Of a stretch of DNA of 64,000 nt, positions 1 to 8,296 are shown in pieces. Position 1 is the stretch's first letter. Each line of letters starts with the position of its first letter. The notes under the pieces are model-generated. The model saw only the letters and a program-made list of their open reading frames with translations, was not told the DNA's origin and ran no database searches. This DNA is from Pseudomonas triticifolii (GTDB lineage Bacteria > Pseudomonadota > Gammaproteobacteria > Pseudomonadales > Pseudomonadaceae), in the NCBI RefSeq assembly GCF_014358015.1, contig NZ_JACONV010000020.1:1-64000 (forward strand). Reading direction: 5' to 3'. Both the position numbers and the translations under genes were made by a program.

Positions 1-199
1 GCTGAAAGCCGGTTTCAGCCAGTGGGAGCAAGCTTGCTCGCGAATAGATCGGTACATTCATCCCGTGGGAGCGGACTTGTCCGCGAAGGGGCGGTGTATT
101 AAGCCGAAGTGGTGCGTCTGGAAGGCAGTCTTCGTGGACAAGTCCACTCCTACAGGCTGAAAGCCGGTTTCAGCCTGTAGGAGCAAGCTTGCTCGCGAA
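1..199. repeat. Cluster of Pseudomonas REP palindromes
   Basis: No gene is visible here. REP-type units of the form GTGGGAGC-N-GCTCGCGAA lie at about 22-44, 63-90 (a GGACTTGTCCGCG variant) and 176-199. The last is preceded by an inverted copy at about 130-154, so 130-199 has the head-to-head layout of a REPIN. A 19-bp palindrome, GCTGAAAGCCGGTTTCAGC, occurs identically at 1-19 and 156-174; the second copy forms the loop between the two inverted REP arms. Such units are common between Pseudomonas genes and are mobilised in trans by RAYT transposases; no RAYT gene is present in the window. Confidence 0.8.
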
Positions 200-289
200 A
201 TGGCCGGTACGTCCGACAAATATTCAGTGAATGAAGCACAGTATCCGCGGGCAAACGAAACGCCGCCCGGTCGGCTTCCACGATGTCGG

Positions 290-574
290 TCAGAGCCCGC
301 CGCTGGCCTGAACAAAAAAGCCTAACGCGGCCAGCAGCGACAACGGCAGCAACACGGTATCAAGCAAGGCGCTAGCCGGCAGGTCCACGCCCGGATAGCT
401 CGGAGCCTCGGCCCCGAAGAGATCGGTTGCGCAGCAACCACCTTCTAGCGCATACATGTCCAGCCGAGTGCCCGCGTAGACCACTGGCGCGCCGGGTTTG
501 GCGGCATCGAGCGTACGCACTGTGGCGCAGCCGGTCATGAGCAGCGCCAGCGCAACGATCAGCAGCTTATTCAT
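290..574 (-). CDS. YceK/YidQ-like small lipoprotein
   Basis: A 94-residue predicted lipoprotein. The start chosen (ATG at 574) gives MNKLLIVALALLMTGC, a lipoprotein signal peptide with lipobox LMTGC, so the mature protein should begin at a lipidated Cys about residue 16. The rest resembles the YceK/YidQ family: a short YAGTRLDMYAL segment, a two-Cys stretch, a PASALLDTVLLPLS segment and a hydrophobic C-terminus. ATG codons at 586 and 595 are in frame but would put extra residues ahead of the signal. The start overlaps the end of ubiX by 8 bases, suggesting translational coupling. The function of the family is unknown. Confidence 0.75.
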   Translation of the reverse strand: MNKLLIVALALLMTGCATVRTLDAAKPGAPVVYAGTRLDMYALEGGCCATDLFGAEAPSYPGVDLPASALLDTVLLPLSLLAALGFFVQASGGL

Positions 575-1196
575 CGCCACCGACATGGTGCTCACCCCAG
601 CGCGGCAACATGTCCTGCGGCACGTTCAGCAGGTTCAGAATCCGTGCGACCACGAAATCCACCAGATCATCGATAGTCTGCGGTTGATGGTAGAAACCGG
701 GGGACGCGGGAAGGATCACGGCGCCCATGTTCGACAGCTTGAGCATGTTCTCCAGATGAATGCTGGAGAACGGTGCCTCGCGTGGCACCAGAATCAACTG
801 GCGGCGCTCCTTGAGCGTCACGTCGGCCGCACGTTCGATCAGGTTGTTGCAGGCCCCGGACGCAATCGCCGAGAGCGAACCTGTCGAACAGGGCACCACC
901 ACCATCGCGCTTGGCGAACCCGAACCGGACGCCACAGGCGACATCCAGTCATCACGTCCATAGACCCGAATCTGCCCCGCCGCCGCACCGGTGTACTCGG
1001 TCAGAAACGCCTGCATCATCATTGGCTTGGGCGGCAGGCGCACATCGGTCTCGGTTGCCATAACCAGTTGCGCCGCCTTGGAGATCAGGAAGTGCACCTC
1101 GCGGTCTTCACGCACCAGACAGTCCAGCAGACGCAGGCCATATTGCGCGCCTGAGGCGCCGGTCATGGCGACCGTAATGCGTTCCGGTCCACTCAT
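567..1196 (-). CDS. ubiX: Flavin prenyltransferase UbiX
   Basis: 209 residues, full length for UbiX. The family makes prenylated FMN from FMN and dimethylallyl phosphate, the cofactor UbiD decarboxylases need in ubiquinone synthesis. Visible family marks are the N-terminal flavin-binding TGASGAQYG (about residues 12-20), the VVVPCSTGSLSAIASG stretch near 100-115 and LVPREAPFS near 137-145, followed by the PASPGFYHQP segment. The gene overlaps the end of mpl by 4 bases (start 1196, mpl stop 1193) and is followed by the overlapping lipoprotein gene, so the three probably form one transcript. The mpl-ubiX pairing matches P. aeruginosa. Confidence 0.95.
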   Translation of the reverse strand: MSGPERITVAMTGASGAQYGLRLLDCLVREDREVHFLISKAAQLVMATETDVRLPPKPMMMQAFLTEYTGAAAGQIRVYGRDDWMSPVASGSGSPSAMVVVPCSTGSLSAIASGACNNLIERAADVTLKERRQLILVPREAPFSSIHLENMLKLSNMGAVILPASPGFYHQPQTIDDLVDFVVARILNLLNVPQDMLPRWGEHHVGGDE

Positions 1197-2542
1197 TTCA
1201 AGGCCTCTGCCAGTTTGCCATGCAGGCCGCCGAAGCCGCCGTTGCTCATGATCACGATATGCGTACCCGGCTGTGCCTGGCTTTTGACCCGCGCAATGAT
1301 CGCCTCAAGCGAATCGCACACCACTGCCGGCACGGAACATTCAGCCGCCGTTGCAGCCAGATCCCAGCCCAGATTGGCGGGTGCGTACCAGACCACCTGA
1401 TCGGCCTGCTTCACGCTCTCCGGCAGACCGTCACGGTGCGCGCCGAGCTTCATGGAATTGGAGCGAGGCTCGATCACGGCAATGATCGGTGCGTCGCCGA
1501 CCTTCTTGCGCAGACCGTCCAGCGTCGTGGCAATTGCAGTCGGGTGGTGGGCGAAGTCGTCATAGATCGTGATGCCATGTACGTCGGCAACCTTCTCCAT
1601 GCGCCGCTTGACGCTCTTGAACGCACTGAGGGCCTCGACGCCCTGAGCAGGCACCACGCCCACATGACGGGCTGCAGCCAGGGTCGCCAAGGCATTGGCC
1701 ACGTTGTGCTGGCCCGTCATGTCCCACTCGACCGAGCCCTGCACCTGTCCTTCAAAGATCACCTCAAAGCGCGAACCGTCTGCGCTCAGCAGACGCGCCT
1801 GCCATTGGCCGCCTTCTCCAGTGGTCTGCACTGGCGTCCAGCAGCCCATCTCGATGACACGCGACAAGGCGGGTTCAGTGGTGGGGTGAATCACCAGACC
1901 TTCACTCGGGATGGTACGAACAAGGTGATGGAACTGACGCTCGATGGCGGGAAGATCCGGGAAGATGTCCGCGTGATCGAACTCAAGGTTGTTGAGGATT
2001 GCCGTGCGAGGGCGGTAGTGGACGAACTTGGAGCGCTTGTCGAAGAACGCGCTGTCGTACTCGTCGGCTTCGACCACAAAGAAGGGTGTATCACCCAGAC
2101 GCGCCGAGACCGCGAAGTTCTGCGGGACACCGCCAATCAGGAAGCCGGGGCTCATGCCTGCGTGTTCGAGCACCCAGGCCAGCATGCTGCTGGTAGTGGT
2201 CTTGCCGTGCGTACCGGCCACTGCCAATACCCAACGACCTTGCAACACATGGTCCGCCAGCCATTGCGGGCCAGACACATAAGGCAAACCTTTATTCAGC
2301 ACATACTCGACCGCCGGGTTGCCGCGCGACAGGGCATTGCCGATCACGATCAGATCAGGCGCGGGATCGAGCTGTGCGGGGTCGTAACCCTGGGTCAGCT
2401 CGATGCCCTGGGCTTCGAGTTGGGTACTCATGGGTGGATAGACGTTGGCGTCAGAGCCTGTGACCCGATGCCCCGACTCTTTGGCGAGCACCGCCAGCGA
2501 ACCCATGAACGTGCCGCAGATACCAAGGATATGAATATGCAT
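1193..2542 (-). CDS. mpl: UDP-MurNAc:L-Ala-gamma-D-Glu-meso-DAP ligase Mpl
   Basis: Murein-peptide ligase of peptidoglycan recycling: attaches the recovered tripeptide L-Ala-D-Glu-mDAP to UDP-MurNAc in the cytoplasm. 449 residues from the ATG at 2542, chosen because MHIHILGICGTFMGSLA is the conserved Mpl N-terminus and a GAGAGG ribosome site precedes it; the open frame runs 18 codons further upstream without support. The ATP-binding loop AGTHGKTTTSSM is at about residues 109-120, with the Mur-ligase central domain signatures NNLEFDHADIF and DDFAHHPTAI further on. First gene of the mpl-ubiX-lipoprotein unit, divergent from the aldehyde dehydrogenase. Confidence 0.95.
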   Translation of the reverse strand: MHIHILGICGTFMGSLAVLAKESGHRVTGSDANVYPPMSTQLEAQGIELTQGYDPAQLDPAPDLIVIGNALSRGNPAVEYVLNKGLPYVSGPQWLADHVLQGRWVLAVAGTHGKTTTSSMLAWVLEHAGMSPGFLIGGVPQNFAVSARLGDTPFFVVEADEYDSAFFDKRSKFVHYRPRTAILNNLEFDHADIFPDLPAIERQFHHLVRTIPSEGLVIHPTTEPALSRVIEMGCWTPVQTTGEGGQWQARLLSADGSRFEVIFEGQVQGSVEWDMTGQHNVANALATLAAARHVGVVPAQGVEALSAFKSVKRRMEKVADVHGITIYDDFAHHPTAIATTLDGLRKKVGDAPIIAVIEPRSNSMKLGAHRDGLPESVKQADQVVWYAPANLGWDLAATAAECSVPAVVCDSLEAIIARVKSQAQPGTHIVIMSNGGFGGLHGKLAEALK

Positions 2543-2768
2543 GACCAACCTCTCAGAACATCTGCGCAGGTTAACGTAGGGAGGTTGAAATGGCACCCTG
2601 AGTTTGTCCGCAACCTCGCCGCACAGGGGCTGGCCCAGGCCGGGAACATGAGGCTAAAGTTCAGGTCACGAAGGCGAGGCAAATAGCCTACTCTTGATTA
2701 CCTGCTGCCAGATGTTTGAAAGCTGAATCGATACAGACTTCCTCACAACAAGAACCAGGAGACATACC

Positions 2769-4289
2769 ATGCGTTACGCTCATCCCGGTACCGAAGGCGC
2801 CATCGTCAATTTCAAGGAACGCTACGGTAACTACATCGGCGGCGAGTTCGTCGCCCCGGTCAAAGGTCAGTATTTCACCAACACCTCGCCGGTCACCGGC
2901 AAGGCCATTGCCGAATTCCCCCGTTCCACCGCCGAAGACATCGACAAGGCCCTCGACGCCGCCCACGCAGCCGCCGCAGCCTGGGGCTCGACCTCGGTGC
3001 AGGCCCGCTCGCTGGTCCTGCTGAAGATCGCCGACCGTATCGAAGCCAATCTGGAAATCCTCGCGATCACCGAAACCTGGGATAACGGCAAGGCGATTCG
3101 CGAAACCCTCAACGCCGACATCCCGCTGGCCGCCGACCATTTCCGCTACTTCGCAGGCGTGCTGCGCGCTCAGGAAGGCAGCGCTGCCGAGATCGACGGC
3201 AACACCGTGGCCTATCACATTCACGAACCGCTGGGCGTGGTCGGGCAGATCATCCCGTGGAACTTCCCGATCCTGATGGCCGCCTGGAAACTCGCGCCTG
3301 CGCTGGCGGCGGGCAACTGCATCGTGCTCAAGCCTGCCGAGCAGACCCCGTTGGGCATCAGCGTACTGATCGAGTTGATTGGCGACCTGCTGCCGCCCGG
3401 CGTACTGAACATCGTCCAGGGTTATGGCCGCGAAGCAGGCGAAGCCCTGGCCAGCAGCAAGCGCATTGCCAAGATCGCCTTCACCGGCTCGACCCCGGTC
3501 GGCTCGCACATCATGAAGCTGGCGGCGGACAACATCATCCCGTCCACCGTGGAGCTGGGCGGCAAGTCGCCGAACATCTTCTTCGAAGACATCATGAGCG
3601 CCGAACCGGAGTTCATCGAGAAAGCCGCCGAAGGCCTGGTGCTGGCATTCTTCAATCAGGGCGAAGTCTGCACCTGCCCATCCCGTGCGCTGGTTCAGGA
3701 GTCGATTTATCCACAGTTCATGGAAGCCGTGATGCGCAAGGTCGAGAAGATCAAGCGCGGCGACCCGCTGGACACCGAGACCATGGTCGGCGCTCAGGCC
3801 TCCGAGCAGCAATTCGACAAGATTCTCTCCTACCTCGACATTGCCAAGGGTGAAGGCGCCGAGCTGCTGACCGGCGGCAAGGTCGAGAAGCTGGAAGGTG
3901 ATCTGTCGAGCGGTTACTACATCCAGCCGACGCTGCTCAAAGGCAATAACAAGATGCGCGTGTTCCAGGAAGAGATCTTCGGCCCGGTGGTCAGCGTCAC
4001 GACTTTCAAGGACGAAGCCGAAGCCGTGGCCATCGCCAACGACACCGAGTTCGGCCTGGGCGCAGGCCTCTGGACCCGCGACATCAACCGCGCCTACCGC
4101 GTAGGCCGTGCCATCAAGGCCGGTCGGGTCTGGACCAACTGCTACCACCTGTACCCGGCGCATGCGGCGTTCGGCGGCTACAAGAAATCCGGCGTCGGCC
4201 GCGAAACCCACAAGATCGCGCTCGAGCACTATCAGCAGACCAAAAACCTGCTGGTGAGCTACGACACCCATCCGCTCGGGTTCTTCTGA
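2769..4289 (+). CDS. exaC: NAD-dependent aldehyde dehydrogenase (ExaC/AldB type)
   Basis: 506 residues, full length for class 3 aldehyde dehydrogenases. Seen: the Rossmann segment FTGSTPVGSHIM (about 238-249), general-base Glu262 in ELGGKSPNIF, and nucleophile Cys301 in NQGEVC. The motif IPWNFPILMAAWKLAPALAAGN is intact. The start is supported by AGGAGA just upstream. Its position beside eutB and eutC argues that the main substrate is acetaldehyde released from ethanolamine, oxidised to acetate. In P. aeruginosa the orthologous gene lies in the same ethanolamine locus. A strong hairpin terminator follows directly, so it is probably transcribed separately from eutBC. Confidence 0.92.
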   Translation: MRYAHPGTEGAIVNFKERYGNYIGGEFVAPVKGQYFTNTSPVTGKAIAEFPRSTAEDIDKALDAAHAAAAAWGSTSVQARSLVLLKIADRIEANLEILAITETWDNGKAIRETLNADIPLAADHFRYFAGVLRAQEGSAAEIDGNTVAYHIHEPLGVVGQIIPWNFPILMAAWKLAPALAAGNCIVLKPAEQTPLGISVLIELIGDLLPPGVLNIVQGYGREAGEALASSKRIAKIAFTGSTPVGSHIMKLAADNIIPSTVELGGKSPNIFFEDIMSAEPEFIEKAAEGLVLAFFNQGEVCTCPSRALVQESIYPQFMEAVMRKVEKIKRGDPLDTETMVGAQASEQQFDKILSYLDIAKGEGAELLTGGKVEKLEGDLSSGYYIQPTLLKGNNKMRVFQEEIFGPVVSVTTFKDEAEAVAIANDTEFGLGAGLWTRDINRAYRVGRAIKAGRVWTNCYHLYPAHAAFGGYKKSGVGRETHKIALEHYQQTKNLLVSYDTHPLGFF

Positions 4290-4630
4290 TCATCTGACGT
4301 CATGATCGTGCCCCGCTCTGCACTCAGCGTCACGAGCTGCAGAGCGGGCACGTTTTCGGAGCGTGGGAGCGCATTCATCCACGTGTGTGCGCCGCATGCG
4401 AACAACCACCACGGCGCGCACCATCGTTGCGCACTGCCCGACCGATCAACGCCCCGGCATAACGCACTCCACCCCGCAATCAATCGCAGTTCCCCGCAAA
4501 CTCGCACTCATCGACAGGATGGAGTATTAATTGCTTACATCGCTTCCCACAGTCGTTTGAACCGGGACGTCACCGGTTCGGCCGAAAGACCACGTCCGAC
4601 GCGATCAGCGGGACGTCATGGAGAATCTGT
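4290..4630. other. Intergenic region between exaC and eutB
   Basis: 341 bases without a convincing gene. It opens with the exaC terminator. The remainder must hold the eutB promoter; I could not identify a clear -35/-10 pair or a sigma-54 site. A GGAG ribosome site lies just before the eutB ATG. In P. aeruginosa the ethanolamine permease gene occupies this slot; no remnant of it was recognised here. Confidence 0.6.
4308..4356 (+). terminator. Rho-independent terminator after exaC
   Basis: Near-perfect inverted repeat GTGCCC(C)GCTCTGCA ... TGCAGAGCGGGCAC about 20 bases after the exaC stop, followed by GTTTTCGG. The loop is about 15 bases. The stem is long but the U-run short, so efficiency is uncertain. 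Confidence 0.75.
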
Positions 4631-6025
4631 ATGGCGAGCTTTTCACATTCTGTCGGCGCGCAGACGTATCGCTTCGACAGCCTCAAGGAAGTCATGGCCA
4701 AGGCCAGTCCTGCACGTTCCGGCGATTACCTGGCCGAAGTGGCCGCGCAGAACGACGGCGAACGCGTCGCCGCGCAAATGGCGCTGGCAAACATCCCGCT
4801 GAAGCATTTCCTCGTAGAAGCACTGATTCCTTACGAAGACGATGAAGTCACGCGTCTGATCATCGACACCCACGACACATTGGCTTTCGCACCCGTCAGT
4901 CACCTGACCGTTGGCGGTTTTCGCGATTGGCTGCTCAGCGATCAGGCTGACGAAACCAGCCTGCGAGCGCTGGCTCCCGGCCTGACGCCGGAGATGGCCG
5001 CCGCAGTCTCAAAGATCATGCGCGTGCAGGATCTGATACTGGTGGCGCAGAAAATCCGTGTCGTCACGCGCTTCCGCAATACCATGGGCCTGCGAGGTCG
5101 TCTGTCGACCCGTCTGCAACCCAATCATCCGACCGACGACCCCTCCGGCATTGCGGCCAGCGTGCTGGACGGCCTGCTGTACGGTAACGGCGACGCCATG
5201 ATCGGCATCAATCCGGCCACTGACAGCACCTCGTCCATCGTCGCACTGCTGGAAATGCTCGACGCCATCGTGCAGCGTTACGAGATCCCGACACAGTCCT
5301 GTGTGCTGACCCACGTCACGACCTCCATTGAAGTGATCAACCGTGGTGTGCCCGTGGATCTGGTGTTTCAGTCGATCACCGGCACCGAAGCCGCCAACGC
5401 CAGTTTTGGCATCAATTTGCAGTTGCTGCAGGAAGGTTACGAGGCCGGTTTGAGCCTCAACCGGGGCACGCTCGGTCAGAACCTGATGTATTTCGAAACA
5501 GGACAAGGCAGCGCGCTGTCGGCCAATGCGCACCACGGCGTTGATCAGCAGACCTGCGAAACCCGCGCTTACGCCGTTGCGCGGCATTTCAATCCGTTTC
5601 TGGTCAACACCGTGGTCGGCTTCATCGGGCCGGAGTACCTGTACAACGGCAAGCAGATCATCCGCGCCGGGCTTGAAGACCACTTCTGCGGCAAATTGCT
5701 GGGCGTGCCGATGGGCTGCGACATCTGCTACACCAACCATGCCGAAGCCGATCAGGACGACATGGACACACTGCTCACGCTGCTGGGCGTCGCCGGGATC
5801 AACTTCATCATGGGCATTCCCGGCTCCGACGACATCATGCTCAACTACCAGACCACGTCCTTCCACGACGCGCTGTATGCCCGTCAAAGCCTGGGCCTGC
5901 GTCCGGCCCCCGAGTACGAAGCGTGGCTGGAAAAAATGGGCATCTTCACGCAGGCCGACGGCCGCGTACGTTTCGGCGACAGCCTGCCGCCCGCCTTTCG
6001 GCACGCGCTGGCGCATCTGGCATGA
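4631..6025 (+). CDS. eutB: Ethanolamine ammonia-lyase large subunit EutB
   Basis: 464 residues, matching the roughly 450-residue catalytic subunit of the adenosylcobalamin-dependent lyase that turns ethanolamine into acetaldehyde and ammonia. Recognised from whole-length similarity, including RLSTRLQPNHPTDDPSGI, GLLYGNGDAMIGINPATDS, GQGSALSANAHHGVDQQTCE and the C-terminal MGCDICYTNHAEADQDDMD block. The start follows GGAG with 7-base spacing. The stop overlaps a possible eutC start in an ATGA. No microcompartment shell genes are present, so this is the shell-less Pseudomonas version, with the aldehyde passed to the neighbouring dehydrogenase. Confidence 0.96.
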   Translation: MASFSHSVGAQTYRFDSLKEVMAKASPARSGDYLAEVAAQNDGERVAAQMALANIPLKHFLVEALIPYEDDEVTRLIIDTHDTLAFAPVSHLTVGGFRDWLLSDQADETSLRALAPGLTPEMAAAVSKIMRVQDLILVAQKIRVVTRFRNTMGLRGRLSTRLQPNHPTDDPSGIAASVLDGLLYGNGDAMIGINPATDSTSSIVALLEMLDAIVQRYEIPTQSCVLTHVTTSIEVINRGVPVDLVFQSITGTEAANASFGINLQLLQEGYEAGLSLNRGTLGQNLMYFETGQGSALSANAHHGVDQQTCETRAYAVARHFNPFLVNTVVGFIGPEYLYNGKQIIRAGLEDHFCGKLLGVPMGCDICYTNHAEADQDDMDTLLTLLGVAGINFIMGIPGSDDIMLNYQTTSFHDALYARQSLGLRPAPEYEAWLEKMGIFTQADGRVRFGDSLPPAFRHALAHLA

Positions 6026-6075
6026 GGGAACTGCCTGTGAATGAACCGGATGATCATAAAATCAAACAGGACGTC

Positions 6076-6912
6076 ATGACGGACACCACGCCACCCAATC
6101 CCTGGCTGGAACTGCGTCGCCTGACACCTGCGCGCATCGCTCTGGGTCGCACCGGCACCAGCCTTCCGACCGCTGCGCAACTGGACTTTCAATTTGCCCA
6201 CGCCCAGGCGCGCGATGCCGTGCATCTGGCGTTCGACCCTGCAGGCATCAGCGCCCAACTGGTAGAAAAAGGCCGTGACACGTTGCTGCTCCATAGCGCA
6301 GCCGCCGACCGTGACAGCTACCTGCAACGCCCGGACCTCGGACGCCGCTTGAACGAAGATTCCGCCAGCCAGTTGCGCGAATACGCAGCCGCTCACCCGG
6401 GCGGGCTCGATCTGGCAGTGGTCGTGGCCGATGGCCTGTCAGCGCTGGCCGTGCACCGCCACGCCGTGCCTTTTCTGGTTCGGCTGGAAGAACAGGCCGA
6501 GGCAGAAGGCTGGACGCTGTCGCCTGTCATCTTGGTTGAACAGGGCCGCGTTGCCATCGCTGACGAAATCGGCGAGCTACTGGGCGCGAAAATGGTGGTC
6601 ATCCTGATCGGCGAACGGCCGGGCCTCAGCTCACCCGACAGCCTGGGCCTGTACTTCACCTACGCCCCGAAAGTCGGCCTCAACGATGCGCACCGCAACT
6701 GCATCTCCAATGTCCGCCTGGAAGGTCTGAGTTACGCAATGGCAACCCATCGCCTGTTGTATCTGATGCGCGAAGCCTGCCGCCGTCAGGTTTCCGGGGT
6801 AAAACTCAAAGACGAGGCCGAACTCAAGACGGTGGAATCGGAGGCCACCGCCGATAACCCGACCAGACGCACGGGCAATTTCTTGCTCGCTGGCCCCGAC
6901 GAACAGCATTAG
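6076..6912 (+). CDS. eutC: Ethanolamine ammonia-lyase small subunit EutC
   Basis: 278 residues from ATG 6076, the beta subunit that with EutB binds adenosylcobalamin. Family marks: NPWLELRRLTPARIALGRTG near the N-terminus, RPDLGRRL, VVADGLSALAVHRHAVPFL, GRVAIADEIGELLGAKMVVILIGERPGLSSPDSLG and the C-terminal DAHRNCISNVR. Start choice is uncertain. ATG 6022 overlaps the eutB stop as ATGA; GTG 6037 has a good GAGGGA ribosome site; ATG 6076 has a close AGGA and gives the length usual in pseudomonads (about 273). The frame is open through all three. Confidence 0.93.
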   Translation: MTDTTPPNPWLELRRLTPARIALGRTGTSLPTAAQLDFQFAHAQARDAVHLAFDPAGISAQLVEKGRDTLLLHSAAADRDSYLQRPDLGRRLNEDSASQLREYAAAHPGGLDLAVVVADGLSALAVHRHAVPFLVRLEEQAEAEGWTLSPVILVEQGRVAIADEIGELLGAKMVVILIGERPGLSSPDSLGLYFTYAPKVGLNDAHRNCISNVRLEGLSYAMATHRLLYLMREACRRQVSGVKLKDEAELKTVESEATADNPTRRTGNFLLAGPDEQH

Positions 6913-6997
6913 ATTGCGCTTTCTAAAGCCGACAGGCAGCATCGCTGTGACCATCCTGGCGCACTGCATTAGCCCATAGTGAAGTTGAGGCCCAACC

Positions 6998-7459
6998 ATG
7001 CGGATCATAAAAGCCACGCTCGAACACCTGGACCTGCTGTGTCCATTGTTCGTGAAATATCGCGAGTTCTATGGCGAAATGCCTTTCCCGGACTCATCTC
7101 GGGACTTTCTCGAAAAACGCCTGCGCCGCAACGAATCGGTGATTTACCTGGCGCTGGCCGACGATGACGAAGGCAGATTGCTCGGGTTCTGCCAGCTCTA
7201 CCCCAGCTATTCATCGCTGTCACTCAAGCGCGTATGGATTCTCAACGACATCTACGTCGCCGAAGACGCCCGCAGACAACTGGTCGCCGACCACCTGATG
7301 AAGCAGGCCAAGAAAATGGCCAAGGAAACCCATGCCGTGCGCATGCGCGTCTCGACCAGCAGCAACAACGAGGTGGCGCAGAAGGTCTACGAGTCGATCG
7401 GTTTCAAGGAAGACACCCAGTTCAAGAACTATGTGCTGCCGATCAATTCAGACCGTTGA
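6998..7459 (+). CDS. GNAT family N-acetyltransferase
   Basis: 153 residues with the GNAT fold signature. A central LGFCQLYPSYSSLSLKRVWILNDIYVAEDAR strand pair (beta4) is followed by a modified acetyl-CoA loop in which the usual RxxGxG is RRQLVADHL, then the C-terminal NNEVAQKVYESIGFKED. Substrate unknown. The start is supported by GAGG eight bases upstream. It stands alone between eutC and a DedA gene, as a GNAT gene does after eutBC in P. aeruginosa, so it is probably core genome and not tied to ethanolamine use. Confidence 0.85.
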   Translation: MRIIKATLEHLDLLCPLFVKYREFYGEMPFPDSSRDFLEKRLRRNESVIYLALADDDEGRLLGFCQLYPSYSSLSLKRVWILNDIYVAEDARRQLVADHLMKQAKKMAKETHAVRMRVSTSSNNEVAQKVYESIGFKEDTQFKNYVLPINSDR

Positions 7460-7570
7460 ATCTGTTCGCGAGTAACCGGAATCGCCTGGGGTTGCTCGCG
7501 AATCTCTCCTTTCGCAACAGTTGTAACATCTCTGTTTAAACCTGACGGCCTTTTAGCCGCAATCTCCTTC

Positions 7571-7576
7571 TATAAT
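7571..7576 (+). promoter_or_regulatory. Possible -10 box of the DedA gene
   Basis: A perfect TATAAT lies 70 bases before the DedA ATG, in CTTCTATAATGCC. No good -35 hexamer sits 16-18 bases upstream, so this is offered only as a candidate. An imperfect inverted repeat made of TTCGCGAG and CTCGCGAA arms lies further upstream at about 7468-7503. Confidence 0.4.
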
Positions 7577-7645
7577 GCCGCGCGTACTGCACAGTCGTTT
7601 CTTTCGCATGTGACCCGGCTCAGGGGTCTCGCCTCAGGTGCTTCA

Positions 7646-8293
7646 ATGGAATTCAATCCGCTCGACCTCATTCTGCATCTCGACGTTTACCTCGACCTGC
7701 TGGTGACCAACTATGGCACCTGGATCTACGCGATCCTGTTTCTGGTGATCTTCTGCGAAACCGGCCTGGTGATCATGCCGTTCCTGCCGGGCGACTCCCT
7801 GTTGTTCATCGCAGGCGCCGTGGCAGCGGGTGGCGGCATGGATCCGGTGCTGCTGGCCGGGCTGCTGATGCTGGCGGCGATACTGGGCGACAGCACCAAC
7901 TACATCGTCGGGCGTACAGCCGGCGAAAAGCTGTTCAGTAACCCGAGGTCGAAGATTTTCCGCCGCGACTACCTGCAGCGCACACACGTGTTCTACGAAC
8001 ATCATGGTGGCAAGACCGTCACACTGGCGCGCTTTCTGCCGATCATCCGCACCTTCGCCCCTTTTGTCGCAGGTGTCGGCCGCATGTCCTACCCGCGTTT
8101 CGTGGGCTTCAGCGTACTGGGTTCGATATTGTGGGTCGGCAGCCTGGTCACGTTGGGCTTTTTCTTCGGCAACGTACCGTTCATCAAGCAAAACCTGACC
8201 TTCCTGGTGCTGGCGATCATTGTGCTGTCGCTGGTGCCCATGATCATTGGTGTGGTTCGCAGCCGCACAGGCCGCTCCGTCGACGTCAGCTGA
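7646..8293 (+). CDS. DedA family membrane protein
   Basis: 215 residues. DedA proteins are inner-membrane transporters of the undecaprenyl-phosphate/lipid scramblase type. Seen: two re-entrant-loop-like hydrophobic stretches, the acidic FCETGLVIMPFLPGDSLLF motif (about residues 36-54), the conserved GRTAGEKL, a histidine-rich segment YEHHGGKTVTLARFLPIIRTFAPFVAG (about 113-139) with the essential-type arginines, and C-terminal transmembrane helices. ATG 7646 was chosen over the upstream frame because MEFNPLDLILHLDVYL is the usual beginning. It is followed after 3 bases by mtfA, probably cotranscribed. Confidence 0.9.
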   Translation: MEFNPLDLILHLDVYLDLLVTNYGTWIYAILFLVIFCETGLVIMPFLPGDSLLFIAGAVAAGGGMDPVLLAGLLMLAAILGDSTNYIVGRTAGEKLFSNPRSKIFRRDYLQRTHVFYEHHGGKTVTLARFLPIIRTFAPFVAGVGRMSYPRFVGFSVLGSILWVGSLVTLGFFFGNVPFIKQNLTFLVLAIIVLSLVPMIIGVVRSRTGRSVDVS

Positions 8294-8296
8294 AAC

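Noticed and set aside
1..44. Repeats at the left edge as a CRISPR array
   Set aside because: The units are palindromic REP elements of variable spacing and orientation, without equal-length spacers or cas genes.
2591..2606. TGGCAC element resembling a sigma-54 promoter upstream of exaC
   Set aside because: The -12 dinucleotide GC is missing at the required distance from the -24 GG (TT is found), so it fails the core requirement.
4302..4802. Plus-strand open frame across the exaC-eutB gap
   Set aside because: It begins within the exaC terminator, runs into eutB in another frame and has no recognisable protein sequence.
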